Shown here one piece after another: positions 1 to 7,688 of a stretch of 64,000 nt of DNA. A model generated the notes under the pieces. That model was given only the letters and a program-made list of their open reading frames with translations, searched no databases and was not told where the DNA came from. Every line of letters starts with the position of its first letter. Position 1 is the first letter of the stretch. This DNA comes from an uncultured Acetatifactor sp. (GTDB lineage Bacteria > Bacillota > Clostridia > Lachnospirales > Lachnospiraceae), in contig CAJTZD010000001.1 of NCBI GenBank assembly GCA_910584235.1, positions 62,001 to 126,000 on the forward strand, given 5' to 3'. The position numbers were made by a program, and so were the translations under genes.

Positions 1-624
1 CCCAAGGACTTGTCGGAAGAGTTGATAGAGGTCATGAAGCAGTCAAAGAAGATCTGCCGCCATCTCCATCTGCCCCTGCAGTCAGGCTCCACCCGGATTC
101 TGGAGCGGATGAACAGGCGCTATACCAAGGAGCAGTACATAGAGCTTGCGGAGCGCATCCGCAGGGAGATACCGGACATCGCCATTACCACGGACATCAT
201 AGTCGGTTTCCCGGGGGAGACAGAAGAGGACTTGGAGGAGACCCTTGACGTGGTGCGCAGGGTGAAATATGACAATGCCTTTACGTTCATATATTCCAAG
301 CGCACGGGCACCCCTGCGGCAGCTATGGAGAATCAGGTGCCTGCAGAACAGGTAAAGCAGAGGTTTGAGCGGCTCTTAAAGCTGGTGCAGGAGACTGCCA
401 GGGAGCAGGTGGCAAAATACCAGGGGCAGGTCATGGAGGCGCTGATCGAGGAAGTCAATGAGAGCGATGTCTCTCTGGTCACCGGCAGGCTGTCCAACAA
501 CACCATCGTCCATGTGCCGGGCGATGCATCTTTGATCGGAAAAATTGTACCTGTATCCCTGGATGAGTGCCACGGATTTTATTACATTGGGCATTGCATT
601 TTGGACGAAACAGGTGCAGAATAG
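1..624 (+). CDS. miaB: tRNA-2-methylthio-N6-dimethylallyladenosine synthase, C-terminal part
   Basis: The reading frame is open from base 1, so the gene starts upstream and only the last 207 codons are present. MiaB is a radical-SAM methylthiotransferase that converts i6A37 to ms2i6A37 in tRNAs reading UNN codons. The visible part holds the end of the radical-SAM barrel (HLHLPLQSGS, then TDIIVGFPGETEEDF-like IIVGFPGETEEDLEE), the methylthiotransferase signature YSKRTGTPAA, and a C-terminal TRAM RNA-binding domain over roughly the last 65 residues. The N-terminal UPF0004 domain and the CxxxCxxC cluster motif lie outside the window. The YSxRxGTPA motif favours MiaB over MtaB or RimO. No clear terminator follows. 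Confidence 0.93.
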   Translation, partial: PKDLSEELIEVMKQSKKICRHLHLPLQSGSTRILERMNRRYTKEQYIELAERIRREIPDIAITTDIIVGFPGETEEDLEETLDVVRRVKYDNAFTFIYSKRTGTPAAAMENQVPAEQVKQRFERLLKLVQETAREQVAKYQGQVMEALIEEVNESDVSLVTGRLSNNTIVHVPGDASLIGKIVPVSLDECHGFYYIGHCILDETGAE

Positions 625-805
625 AATGGAAGCACAGGAAGAAATATCCGTCTGGCGCCAAATGGATTTTTGAGACAGTATGGCTAGGTTACAAAGGCTG
701 TAGACAGCGGAAACAAACGTGAAAGGAAAATCAGCTCAATATCCGGCTTAATGAAACCAGAAGTGCCAGAGCCGGGCTGGATGCAGGAATGGGCTAGTTG
801 ACAGA

Positions 806-1615
806 ATGAAGATGACAGGACAATTTGCAAGGACGGAGCTGCTACTGGGAAAAGCGGCCATGGAACGGCTGCGCAGATCGAGAGTGGCCGTGTTCGGCAT
901 AGGCGGCGTGGGCGGGCATGTATGCGAGGCGCTTGCCCGCAGCGGCATCGGGGCTTTTGATCTGGTGGACGACGACCGGGTCAGCCTGACCAACCTGAAC
1001 AGGCAGATCATAGCCGCCGTAAGCACGCTTGGACGCTGCAAAGTGGACGTGATGCGGGAGCGCATCCTGGACATCAATCCGGAGGCGGAGGTTCGAGTGC
1101 ACAAATGCTTCTTTCTGCCGGAAAACGCCGCATCCTTTCCCTTTGCGGAATATGACTATGTAGTAGACGCCGTAGATACCGTCACGGCCAAGCTGGCGCT
1201 GGTTTTACGGGCAAAGGAGTGCGGCACACCAATCATCAGCAGCATGGGCGCCGGAAATAAGCTGGATGCCACGGCATTCCGTGTAGCGGACATCTATGAG
1301 ACGAAAGTCTGCCCATTGGCGAAAGTCATGCGCCGGGAACTGAAAAAGCGCGGCGTGGAGAGCCTGAAAGTGGTATATTCGGAAGAGATTCCCCTCAGTC
1401 CCAATGAAATCCAGGCTTTGGATGAGGGCGAAAAAACCGATACCGATAAAGCGGTCATAAAAAGTACGGACATGGAATCTGAAGAGAGCTATGCGGACAG
1501 CCAGAACCGGGATGCCAGACGGCGAAGCATCCCCGGAAGCATAGCCTTTGTGCCGTCAGTGGCAGGTCTGATCATCGCAGGCGAGGTGATAAAGGACTTG
1601 GCAATGGACAATTAA
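806..1615 (+). CDS. tcdA: tRNA threonylcarbamoyladenosine dehydratase
   Basis: This is a ThiF/E1-like adenylating enzyme of 269 residues. TcdA (YgdL/CsdL) uses ATP to cyclise t6A37 of tRNA to ct6A. A Rossmann motif GIGGVGG lies at about residues 31-37, followed by the acidic loop DLVDDDRVSLTNLNRQI that matches E1-like ATP-binding enzymes. The later segment with KVCPLAKVMRRELKKRG is typical of the YgdL branch. The start is uncertain: ATG 806 and ATG 812 are both in frame and neither has a strong ribosome binding site. The gene follows miaB, so two tRNA position-37 modification enzymes sit together. MoeB/ThiF is less likely because no rhodanese domain or molybdopterin or thiamine genes are nearby. 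Confidence 0.88.
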   Translation: MKMTGQFARTELLLGKAAMERLRRSRVAVFGIGGVGGHVCEALARSGIGAFDLVDDDRVSLTNLNRQIIAAVSTLGRCKVDVMRERILDINPEAEVRVHKCFFLPENAASFPFAEYDYVVDAVDTVTAKLALVLRAKECGTPIISSMGAGNKLDATAFRVADIYETKVCPLAKVMRRELKKRGVESLKVVYSEEIPLSPNEIQALDEGEKTDTDKAVIKSTDMESEESYADSQNRDARRRSIPGSIAFVPSVAGLIIAGEVIKDLAMDN

Positions 1616-1670
1616 AAGATGCTTTAAATATCGAACCAAAAGAAACTCCACACCGACAAGGAGATACCCT

Positions 1671-2783
1671 ATGAAAGTAGTATTACGGAATTTGACGAAA
1701 AAATTCCCCAGCCGCGATAAGAAGAACAAGTCAGACGTCATCGCCGTCAACAACTTCGACTTTGAGATTCCGGACGGCAAGCTCATCGGCCTGCTGGGCC
1801 CCTCCGGCTGCGGCAAGAGCACCACCCTGAACCTGATCAGCGGCCTGGAAAAGCCAACGGCCGGTCAGGTCTTCTTTGGAGAGGACGATGTGACAGGCCT
1901 CCCTCCGGAGCACAGGGGCATCGGCCTGGTGTTCCAGAACTACGCCCTGTACCCCCATCTGACCGTAAGGCAGAACATCCTCTTTCCCTTGGAGAACCTA
2001 AAGGGAAAGGACAAGCTGTCCAAGGCAGAAATGCTGGAAAAGGCAATGGAGGCTGCAAAGCTTGTGCAGATCGACGAGCTCATGGAGCGAAAGCCCGGGG
2101 AGCTCTCCGGCGGCCAGCAGCAGCGGGTTGCCATCGCCAGGGCTCTGGTGAAACGCCCCAGAGTGCTCCTTTTGGACGAGCCCCTCTCCAATCTGGACGC
2201 CAGACTCCGCCTCCAGACCAGAGAGGAAATCAAGAGAATCCAGAAAGAGACCGGCATCACCACCATCTTTGTCACCCACGACCAGGAAGAGGCCATGAGC
2301 ATATCCGACATGATTGTAGTCATGAAAGACGGCATGGTGCAGCAGATCGGCCGCCCTCAGGAGGTCTATGACAGCCCTGCGAATCTGTTCGTGGCGAAAT
2401 TCCTGGGTACGCCGCCTGTCAATGTCTTCCAGGGACAGATAAAAGGGGGAACCCTGTATCTGGACATAGATCCTGTCCTGGAACTCAGCGGAGCGTCAGA
2501 CGGCCCAGTCTATGCAGGCGTCAGGCCCGAGGGCTTTTTGCTGCGAAAAGACGGTGCTTTGGGCTGCGAACTGAGCGGCGTAGAAGTGATGGGGCGGGAC
2601 ATCAGCGTGGTGGCTTCCAACAAGGCTTCCATGATGCCTGCAATCAGGGCCATCATAGGGGCGGAAAATCTGGCGGAGATTTCCGCGGATGCCGTTCAGG
2701 TCAGGTTTGATTTAAAGCCAAACAAGGTATTCCTTTTCCGCCCGGAAACGGAAGAGAGGATTTTGTTTGAAGCTGTAAAATGA
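1671..2783 (+). CDS. carbohydrate ABC transporter ATP-binding protein (UgpC/MsmK family)
   Basis: This is the cytoplasmic ATPase of an importer, 370 residues, the usual length for the MalK/UgpC/MsmK family. Visible motifs are Walker A GPSGCGKST (about residue 43), Q-loop VFQNYALYPHLT, signature LSGGQQQR (about 145), Walker B VLLLDEPLSNLDA and H-loop VTHDQEEA. The C-terminal 130 residues form the TOBE-type regulatory domain of this family. AAGGAG lies 5' of the ATG. Two permease genes and a binding-protein gene follow in the same direction with short gaps, so this looks like a four-gene operon with its own dedicated ATPase. In many Firmicutes a single unlinked MsmX serves many importers, so a linked ATPase is worth noting. 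Confidence 0.92.
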   Translation: MKVVLRNLTKKFPSRDKKNKSDVIAVNNFDFEIPDGKLIGLLGPSGCGKSTTLNLISGLEKPTAGQVFFGEDDVTGLPPEHRGIGLVFQNYALYPHLTVRQNILFPLENLKGKDKLSKAEMLEKAMEAAKLVQIDELMERKPGELSGGQQQRVAIARALVKRPRVLLLDEPLSNLDARLRLQTREEIKRIQKETGITTIFVTHDQEEAMSISDMIVVMKDGMVQQIGRPQEVYDSPANLFVAKFLGTPPVNVFQGQIKGGTLYLDIDPVLELSGASDGPVYAGVRPEGFLLRKDGALGCELSGVEVMGRDISVVASNKASMMPAIRAIIGAENLAEISADAVQVRFDLKPNKVFLFRPETEERILFEAVK

Positions 2784-2820
2784 ATATTCCATAGATGCAG
2801 TGGACAGATAGGAGCCTGAT

Positions 2821-3798
2821 ATGCAAAAAAATATACAAACTGAAAAGCAGTCGCGGTCTACAGAAACACCCCTTTCCCCCAATACTTCCCGGAAAGCCGG
2901 CTTCTTTCGCTGCTTCAGCCGCTGCAAAGGCTGGCTCTACCTCCTGCCTGCCATGCTTTTTCTCGGTTTTTTTATGGTATACCCATTGATAGACGTATTC
3001 GTCTATTCCTTTGAGGAGGGATACAATTCCGCGTCCCAGACCTACTTCGGCACCGGAACCTACAATTACTCCTATGTTCTCCACGACCCTTACTTCCTGC
3101 AGGCGCTGAAGAATACGTTCCTGCTGGTCATCATTACCGTGCCCCTGTCCACAGGAATCGCCCTGCTGATTTCCATTGGGCTGAATTCCATAAAGCCCCT
3201 GCGCAATTTCCTGCAGACCGTCTACTTCCTGCCCTATGTGACCAACACCCTGGCAGTGGGGCTGGTATTCATGATTTTATTTAAGAAAACCGCCTATTCC
3301 GACGGGCTGGTAAATCTCCTGATCCAGTGGTTCGGCGGAAAGTCCGTGGACTTCATTTCCGGGCCTTACTGGGCGAAAATGTTCGTGCTCTGTCTCTATA
3401 CCATATGGGTCGTCATGCCATTCAAGATTCTGATCCTTACCAGCGCCCTGGCTTCCGTGAACCAGGATTATTACAAGGCGGCCCGGGTGGACGGCACATC
3501 GAAATTCCGCACATTTATGCGCATTACCCTGCCTATGATCTCCCCCATGATCTTCTATCTGGTGATCACGGGCTTCATCGGGGCTTTCAAGGCATACAGC
3601 GACGCCGTGGCCCTGTTCGGCACGGATTTGAATGCCGCGGGCATGAATACCCTCGTGGGCTACGTCTACGACATGCTCTATGGGGACAGCGGCGGCTACC
3701 CGTCCTACGCGTCCGCGGCGGCTATCCTCCTGTTCGCCATTGTGCTCACAATCACATGCATCAACTTGCTGATCAGCAGGAAAAATGTACACTATTAG
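2821..3798 (+). CDS. carbohydrate ABC transporter permease (UgpA/MalF type)
   Basis: This is an integral membrane permease of 325 residues, first of a pair. After a hydrophilic N-terminal stretch of about 40 residues come six predicted membrane segments. The EAA loop that docks on the ATPase is AARVDGTSKFRTFMRITLPM at about residues 220-239. It is a binding-protein-dependent transport system inner membrane component. The neighbours are the ATPase upstream (37-bp gap) and the partner permease downstream. The sugar carried cannot be deduced: no glycosidase or LacI-type regulator is adjacent. Confidence 0.9.
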   Translation: MQKNIQTEKQSRSTETPLSPNTSRKAGFFRCFSRCKGWLYLLPAMLFLGFFMVYPLIDVFVYSFEEGYNSASQTYFGTGTYNYSYVLHDPYFLQALKNTFLLVIITVPLSTGIALLISIGLNSIKPLRNFLQTVYFLPYVTNTLAVGLVFMILFKKTAYSDGLVNLLIQWFGGKSVDFISGPYWAKMFVLCLYTIWVVMPFKILILTSALASVNQDYYKAARVDGTSKFRTFMRITLPMISPMIFYLVITGFIGAFKAYSDAVALFGTDLNAAGMNTLVGYVYDMLYGDSGGYPSYASAAAILLFAIVLTITCINLLISRKNVHY

Positions 3799-3831
3799 AA
3801 TAGAAAAAAGGGAATTAGGGGAAGCAGGAAA

Positions 3832-4746
3832 ATGAAAGAAACAGCAAAATCAAACGGATTGCAGACAGAAATTGGAAATCAGGCAGATTATGACAGAATC
3901 GGAAAAAAAGCCAGAAGCCGCAGGAGAGTGCTGGACGCCATCACCTATGTCTTTCTGGCTCTTTGGGCGGTCATCGTACTGTTTCCCTTTTACTGGATGA
4001 TTCTGACCTCCGTAAAAAGCTACGGCGCGTACAATTCGGAATACATCCCCAAATTCTTTACCCTGTCCCCCACGCTGCAGAACTATGTGGACGCGTTCAC
4101 GGCAGTGCCCCTGGGACGGTATTTCCTGAATACGATCATCTTCACCGTGATTACCACGGCCATTATGATGGTAGTGATCACCCTGGCGGCCTTTGCCTTT
4201 GCCAGGCTGGATTTCAGGGGGCGGAATTTCGTTTTCCTCCTGTTTTTGTCCCTGATGATGATCCCAAACGAACTGGTGATCATCACAAACTTTGTGACCA
4301 TCACCAACCTGAACATGCGCAATACCTTTCAGGGGCTTATCCTGCCGTCCGTCACCTCCGTCTTCTATATCTACCTGCTGAAAGAGAATTTCGAACAGGT
4401 GCCGGACAGCATGTACAAGGCAGCCAAGGTGGACGGCACTTCGGACATGAAATATCTGCTGAAAGTCCTGGTGCCCATATCCAAGCCCACACTGATCACC
4501 ATAACCATCCTGAAAGTAATCGAATGCTGGAACTCCTATGTATGGCCCAGGCTCATCACCGACGATGAAGCATACTACCTGGTGTCCAACGGCATTCAGG
4601 AAATCCGTGAGAACGGCTTCGGCCGGGAGAACATCCCTGCCATGATGGCAGCGGTAGTGGTGATTTCCTTTCCGCTGATCGTGTTGTTTTTAGTGTTCCA
4701 CAAGAAAATCATGGCGGGCGTATCGAGAGGAGGAATTAAGGGGTAA
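3832..4746 (+). CDS. carbohydrate ABC transporter permease (UgpE/MalG type)
   Basis: This is the second membrane subunit of the importer, 304 residues. It has a 45-residue cytoplasmic N-terminus and then six hydrophobic segments. The EAA loop AAKVDGTSDMKYLLKVLVPI lies at about residues 198-217, and the C-terminus KKIMAGVSRGGIKG is typical of MalG-like permeases. The stop codon overlaps the next start as TAATG (4744-4748), which points to translational coupling with the solute-binding protein gene. Confidence 0.91.
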   Translation: MKETAKSNGLQTEIGNQADYDRIGKKARSRRRVLDAITYVFLALWAVIVLFPFYWMILTSVKSYGAYNSEYIPKFFTLSPTLQNYVDAFTAVPLGRYFLNTIIFTVITTAIMMVVITLAAFAFARLDFRGRNFVFLLFLSLMMIPNELVIITNFVTITNLNMRNTFQGLILPSVTSVFYIYLLKENFEQVPDSMYKAAKVDGTSDMKYLLKVLVPISKPTLITITILKVIECWNSYVWPRLITDDEAYYLVSNGIQEIRENGFGRENIPAMMAAVVVISFPLIVLFLVFHKKIMAGVSRGGIKG

Positions 4747-6410
4747 TGGAAACGGGAAATACTCACATATCGGTAGTTTATAAAGTTCTGCTACGAGCCC
4801 TCTCAAGAATCAGGCATCTGCGCCCCCGCGTCCTGGCTCTTGCAGCCATGCCGGGAATCATTCTTGCGCTGACAGGCTGCCACGGCTCCAGGGGGCTGGA
4901 CGCCTTTGCGATGCCCCAGAGCTTCGATACGGCCAGACAATACGAGATTACGTTCTGGGCCAAGAACGACACCAACAAGACCCAGACCGCCATCTATGAA
5001 AAGGCCATAACGGATTTTGAGAATCTCTATCCCAATGTCACCGTAAACTTACGCCTGTATACGGATTATGGGAAAATATATAACGATGTGATAACGAATA
5101 TCGCCACGAAGACCACGCCCAATGTATGCATTACCTATCCGGATCACATCGCCACCTACCTGACAGGCGTGAATCAGGTGGTTCCGCTGGAAGAGTTGTT
5201 CGACAACGAAAAATACGGCCTGGGGGGCGGCGAGATCAGGTACGATTCCCCGGCAAAAGCAGAAATCATTCCCCAGTACCTGGAGGAATGCGCCTTTGGC
5301 GGCCATTATTACGCCATCCCGTTCATGCGTTCCACGGAAAGCTGCTATGTCAACAAAACCTATGTGGAAAAGCTGGGCTACCAATTGCCGGACACTCTGA
5401 CATGGGATTTTGTCTGGGAGGTCTCGGAGGCCGCCATGGCCAAAAACCAGGAGGGAAATTACCTGATAAACGGCCAGAAAGTGCTGATTCCTTTCATCTA
5501 TAAATCCACGGACAATATGATGATACAGCAAATCCGCCAAAAGGGGACCGAGTATTCTACCCAGGAGGGGGAGATTCTGCTGTTTTCCGATGCCACGAAG
5601 CAACTGCTGGAAACCGTGGCAGAGCACGCGGCAACCGGAGCGTTCTCCACATTCAAGATTTCCGGCTATCCGGCTAATTTCCTGAACGCGGGACAATGCA
5701 TTTTTGCCGTGGACTCCACAGCCGGCGCTACCTGGATGGGATGCAGCGCGCCCTTAATCGACATCAGCGCCGACAAGCTGGTGGAGTTCGAGACGGAAGT
5801 TCTGCCCGTCCCTCAGTTTGACCCGGCAAATCCCCAGATGATATCCCAGGGGCCCTCGGTCTGCATCTTTAATAAGGATGATCCCCAGGAAGTGCTGGCA
5901 TCCTGGCTTTTCGCCCAGTATCTGCTGACCAATGAGGTACAGATCGCCTACGCCCAGACAGAGGGCTATGTACCCGTGACCTCCAAGGCCAGACAGTCGG
6001 CGGAGTATCAGGACTACCTAGCCGGAAGCGGAGAGGACAATACCCTCCACTACGACGTCAAAATCAAGGCCACCAGGCTTTTGCTGGAAAACGTGGAGAA
6101 CACCTTTGTGACGCCTGTATTCAACGGCTCGGCCTCTCTGCGGGATGCTGCCGGACAGCTCATCGAAGAAACAGTAAAGTCCATCCAGCGCTCCCAGACA
6201 GTGGACGACGCCTACTATGACAAGCTTTACAAAGATCTTGCCTCCCGCTATCACCTGGACGGGCTGAGCCGCCCTACCGAAACTTACGCGGGAGAAAAGG
6301 ACAAACTGGGGCCTCTTCCCGGGCCTGCAGTGTTCCTGCTTGTCTCGTTGGCATGTGCCTGGGCGCTGATTGTTTTGTATGTTATTTCCAAGAAAGTGAG
6401 GAAAAAGTAA
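4746..6410 (+). CDS. extracellular solute-binding lipoprotein with C-terminal membrane anchor
   Basis: This is a family 1 solute-binding protein of 554 residues, presumed to deliver a sugar or oligosaccharide to the permease pair just upstream. The N-terminus has a long basic stretch, a hydrophobic core and the lipobox LTGC with Cys45. The mature part reads EITFWAKNDTNKTQTAIYEKAITDFENLYPNVTV, a typical ABC sugar-binding start (shown here only by its first blocks EITFWAKND and DFENLYPNVTV). The C-terminus ends in a hydrophobic segment (about residues 522-548) followed by KKVRKK. That is a predicted membrane anchor in addition to the lipid, which is uncommon for this family. The ATG overlaps the stop of the permease gene. 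Confidence 0.88.
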   Translation: METGNTHISVVYKVLLRALSRIRHLRPRVLALAAMPGIILALTGCHGSRGLDAFAMPQSFDTARQYEITFWAKNDTNKTQTAIYEKAITDFENLYPNVTVNLRLYTDYGKIYNDVITNIATKTTPNVCITYPDHIATYLTGVNQVVPLEELFDNEKYGLGGGEIRYDSPAKAEIIPQYLEECAFGGHYYAIPFMRSTESCYVNKTYVEKLGYQLPDTLTWDFVWEVSEAAMAKNQEGNYLINGQKVLIPFIYKSTDNMMIQQIRQKGTEYSTQEGEILLFSDATKQLLETVAEHAATGAFSTFKISGYPANFLNAGQCIFAVDSTAGATWMGCSAPLIDISADKLVEFETEVLPVPQFDPANPQMISQGPSVCIFNKDDPQEVLASWLFAQYLLTNEVQIAYAQTEGYVPVTSKARQSAEYQDYLAGSGEDNTLHYDVKIKATRLLLENVENTFVTPVFNGSASLRDAAGQLIEETVKSIQRSQTVDDAYYDKLYKDLASRYHLDGLSRPTETYAGEKDKLGPLPGPAVFLLVSLACAWALIVLYVISKKVRKK

Positions 6411-6431
6411 AATAACTGGGGATTTTGACTA

Positions 6432-6459
6432 TTGATTTCTGACAGAATTCTTGTATAAT
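6432..6459 (+). promoter_or_regulatory. sigma-A type promoter for lipoprotein gene
   Basis: TTGATT at 6432-6437 and TATAAT at 6454-6459 are separated by 16 bp. Transcription would start near 6466, leaving a leader of about 88 nt before the ATG at 6554. A second possible -35, TTGACT at 6425, has a 23-bp spacer and is less likely. Confidence 0.65.
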
Positions 6460-6490
6460 AGTTTTCGATGTATTGATAATAGAAAAAGGT

Positions 6491-6535
6491 GGAAGCCATT
6501 TTCCGTCATCATGATGAAATGGGGAATATCCCCAT
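6491..6535 (+). repeat. three successive inverted repeats in the 5' leader
   Basis: Three dyads lie back to back: GGAA-N6-TTCC at 6491-6504, the perfect 12-bp palindrome TCATCATGATGA at 6506-6517, and ATGGGGA-ATA-TCCCCAT at 6519-6535. The last ends 5 nt before the AGAGGAGG ribosome binding site. They could be operators or RNA hairpins that affect translation; nothing in the sequence decides between these. Confidence 0.6.
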
Positions 6536-6553
6536 GAAAAAGAGGAGGATATC

Positions 6554-7282
6554 ATGAAAAAAATTACATCGTTACTATTAGCGGCCGGATTGGTAATCGC
6601 TTGTGCCGGCTGCGGTTCAGACGCAGATACGGACAAAAAGTCCGAAGGCGTCATGACCTATGCGGAGTACGAGGCTGCGGCTCTGAAGTCAGAAGTCGTA
6701 ATCGAGACCTATGTACAGGCAAAGCAGTCCTGGTGGGAGGACAAGGCCACCGTATACAGCCAGGACAAGGACGGCGGTTACTTCTTATATAACATGGCCT
6801 GCTCCGAGGAGGACTACAAAAAGCTGACTCCCGGAACAAAGATCAAGGTCACCGGCTACAAGGATGAGTGGTCAGGGGAAGTGGAAGTCATCGATGCCAC
6901 TTTTGAGATCGGAGAGGGGAACTACATAGCGTCCGCTGAGGATGTGACATCTCTTCTGGGAACCGACGACCTGATTAAGCATCAGAACAAGTTCGTGGCT
7001 TTCAAGGGCATGACCGTAGAGCCGGCTGCAGAGGGCAGCGACGCTGCATTCCTTTACAACTGGGACGGCTCCGGCCAGGAGGGCGACGACCTGTACTTCA
7101 ACGTCTCCCTGAACGGCCAGACCTACACGTTCACCGTTGAGTCTTATCTCTGCGACAGCAGCACGGATGTCTACAAGGCAGTACAGGGGCTGAAAGTCGG
7201 CGACAAGATCGATATGGAGGGCTTCCTGTATTGGTATGAGGGCGTTAACCCCCACATTACTTCCGTAAAGGCAGCCGACTAA
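6554..7282 (+). CDS. putative lipoprotein with OB-fold-like domains, function unknown
   Basis: This is a secreted lipid-anchored protein of 242 residues. The signal peptide MKKITSLLLAAGLVIACAGC offers two possible lipidation sites, Cys17 (VIAC) and Cys20 (CAGC). The mature part starts with an acidic DADTDKK linker. Two similar blocks follow, each with a phrase of the type TPGTKIKVTGYKDEWSGEVEV or GLKVGDKIDMEGFLYWYEG, which is the pattern of nucleic-acid-type OB folds found in bacterial lipoproteins. No catalytic motif is visible. It has its own promoter and a strong terminator, so it is probably a single-gene unit. The start at 6554 is set by AGAGGAGG at 6541-6548. Confidence 0.75.
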   Translation: MKKITSLLLAAGLVIACAGCGSDADTDKKSEGVMTYAEYEAAALKSEVVIETYVQAKQSWWEDKATVYSQDKDGGYFLYNMACSEEDYKKLTPGTKIKVTGYKDEWSGEVEVIDATFEIGEGNYIASAEDVTSLLGTDDLIKHQNKFVAFKGMTVEPAAEGSDAAFLYNWDGSGQEGDDLYFNVSLNGQTYTFTVESYLCDSSTDVYKAVQGLKVGDKIDMEGFLYWYEGVNPHITSVKAAD

Positions 7283-7334
7283 TCGTTCCTGCCGGGTGAA
7301 CCGCCCGGAAAGCACATAACCTATCCGTACAAAG

Positions 7335-7377
7335 AGAGCCGGCTGGCCGGAAAGTTTCCGCCAGTTCCGGCTCTTTT
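7335..7377 (+). terminator. strong intrinsic terminator
   Basis: AGAGCCGG (7335-7342) pairs with CCGGCTCT (7367-7374). Inside it CTGG/CCAG and CGGAA/TTCCG extend the helix almost without a break. TTTT follows. It closes the lipoprotein unit and insulates it from the promoter at 7427. Confidence 0.85.
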
Positions 7378-7426
7378 GGCATATGGCGGAAGCCGCGGAA
7401 AAATTCATAAAATTACCAAAAACAGG

Positions 7427-7455
7427 TTGACATTCCCCGAAAATGTGCTTATACT
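7427..7455 (+). promoter_or_regulatory. near-consensus sigma-A promoter
   Basis: TTGACA at 7427-7432 and TATACT at 7450-7455 with a 17-bp spacer. This is one of the two best matches to consensus in the window. Transcription would start near 7462, about 34 nt before the short ORF at 7496. It is the presumed promoter of the exporter/protease unit to 15.9 kb. Confidence 0.85.
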
Positions 7456-7495
7456 GAAAAAGGTCTGATAAAAATATAAAAGAAAGGAGGCAGTT

Positions 7496-7576
7496 ATGAT
7501 GAAGTTCAGATTGAATCGTACAATGGCAGAAGAGAATAGAATCAGGAAAATGTCTCCCGGAGTTATTGCAGATTGA
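7496..7576 (+). CDS. short ORF, candidate leader peptide (26 aa)
   Basis: ATG ATG at 7496-7501 begins a 26-codon ORF. The peptide starts MMKFRLNRTMAEENRIR and ends KMSPGVIAD; it is basic and has no hydrophobic segment. AGAAAGGAGG at 7481-7490 is an excellent ribosome binding site, better than that of most genes here, which argues that the ORF is translated. It sits between a near-consensus promoter and an intrinsic terminator, just ahead of ABC exporter genes. That layout matches leader peptides that control transcription attenuation, as bmrB does for the bmrCD multidrug exporter in Bacillus subtilis. An alternative is that it encodes a small secreted or modified peptide. I recognise no peptide family. 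Confidence 0.6.
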   Translation: MMKFRLNRTMAEENRIRKMSPGVIAD

Positions 7577-7614
7577 GTAAAACGGCAGTCTTTTGCATGT
7601 AAGCTTGTAAAAGG

Positions 7615-7653
7615 AACCATGGCTACCAGTCTTTTGGGACGCCATGGTTTTTT
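7615..7653 (+). terminator. terminator between leader ORF and exporter gene (putative attenuator)
   Basis: AACCATGGC (7615-7623) pairs with GCCATGGTT (7641-7649), a 9-bp stem, and the T run extends from 7648 to 7653. It lies 38 nt after the short ORF and 36 nt before the exporter start. CAGTCTTTTG occurs twice, at 7586-7595 and inside the loop at 7627-7636. AAAAG at 7609-7613 is complementary to both copies, so mutually exclusive pairings are possible. This would let translation of the short ORF affect readthrough. The terminator is seen; the switching is inferred. Confidence 0.7.
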
Positions 7654-7688
7654 CATGTCTGCACGGGAGGAGAGCAGGGAGGAGTAGA

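Noticed and set aside
646..671. Terminator after miaB
   Set aside because: ATCC/GGAT around TGGCGCCA with TTTTT gives only a 4-bp outer stem; too weak to call.
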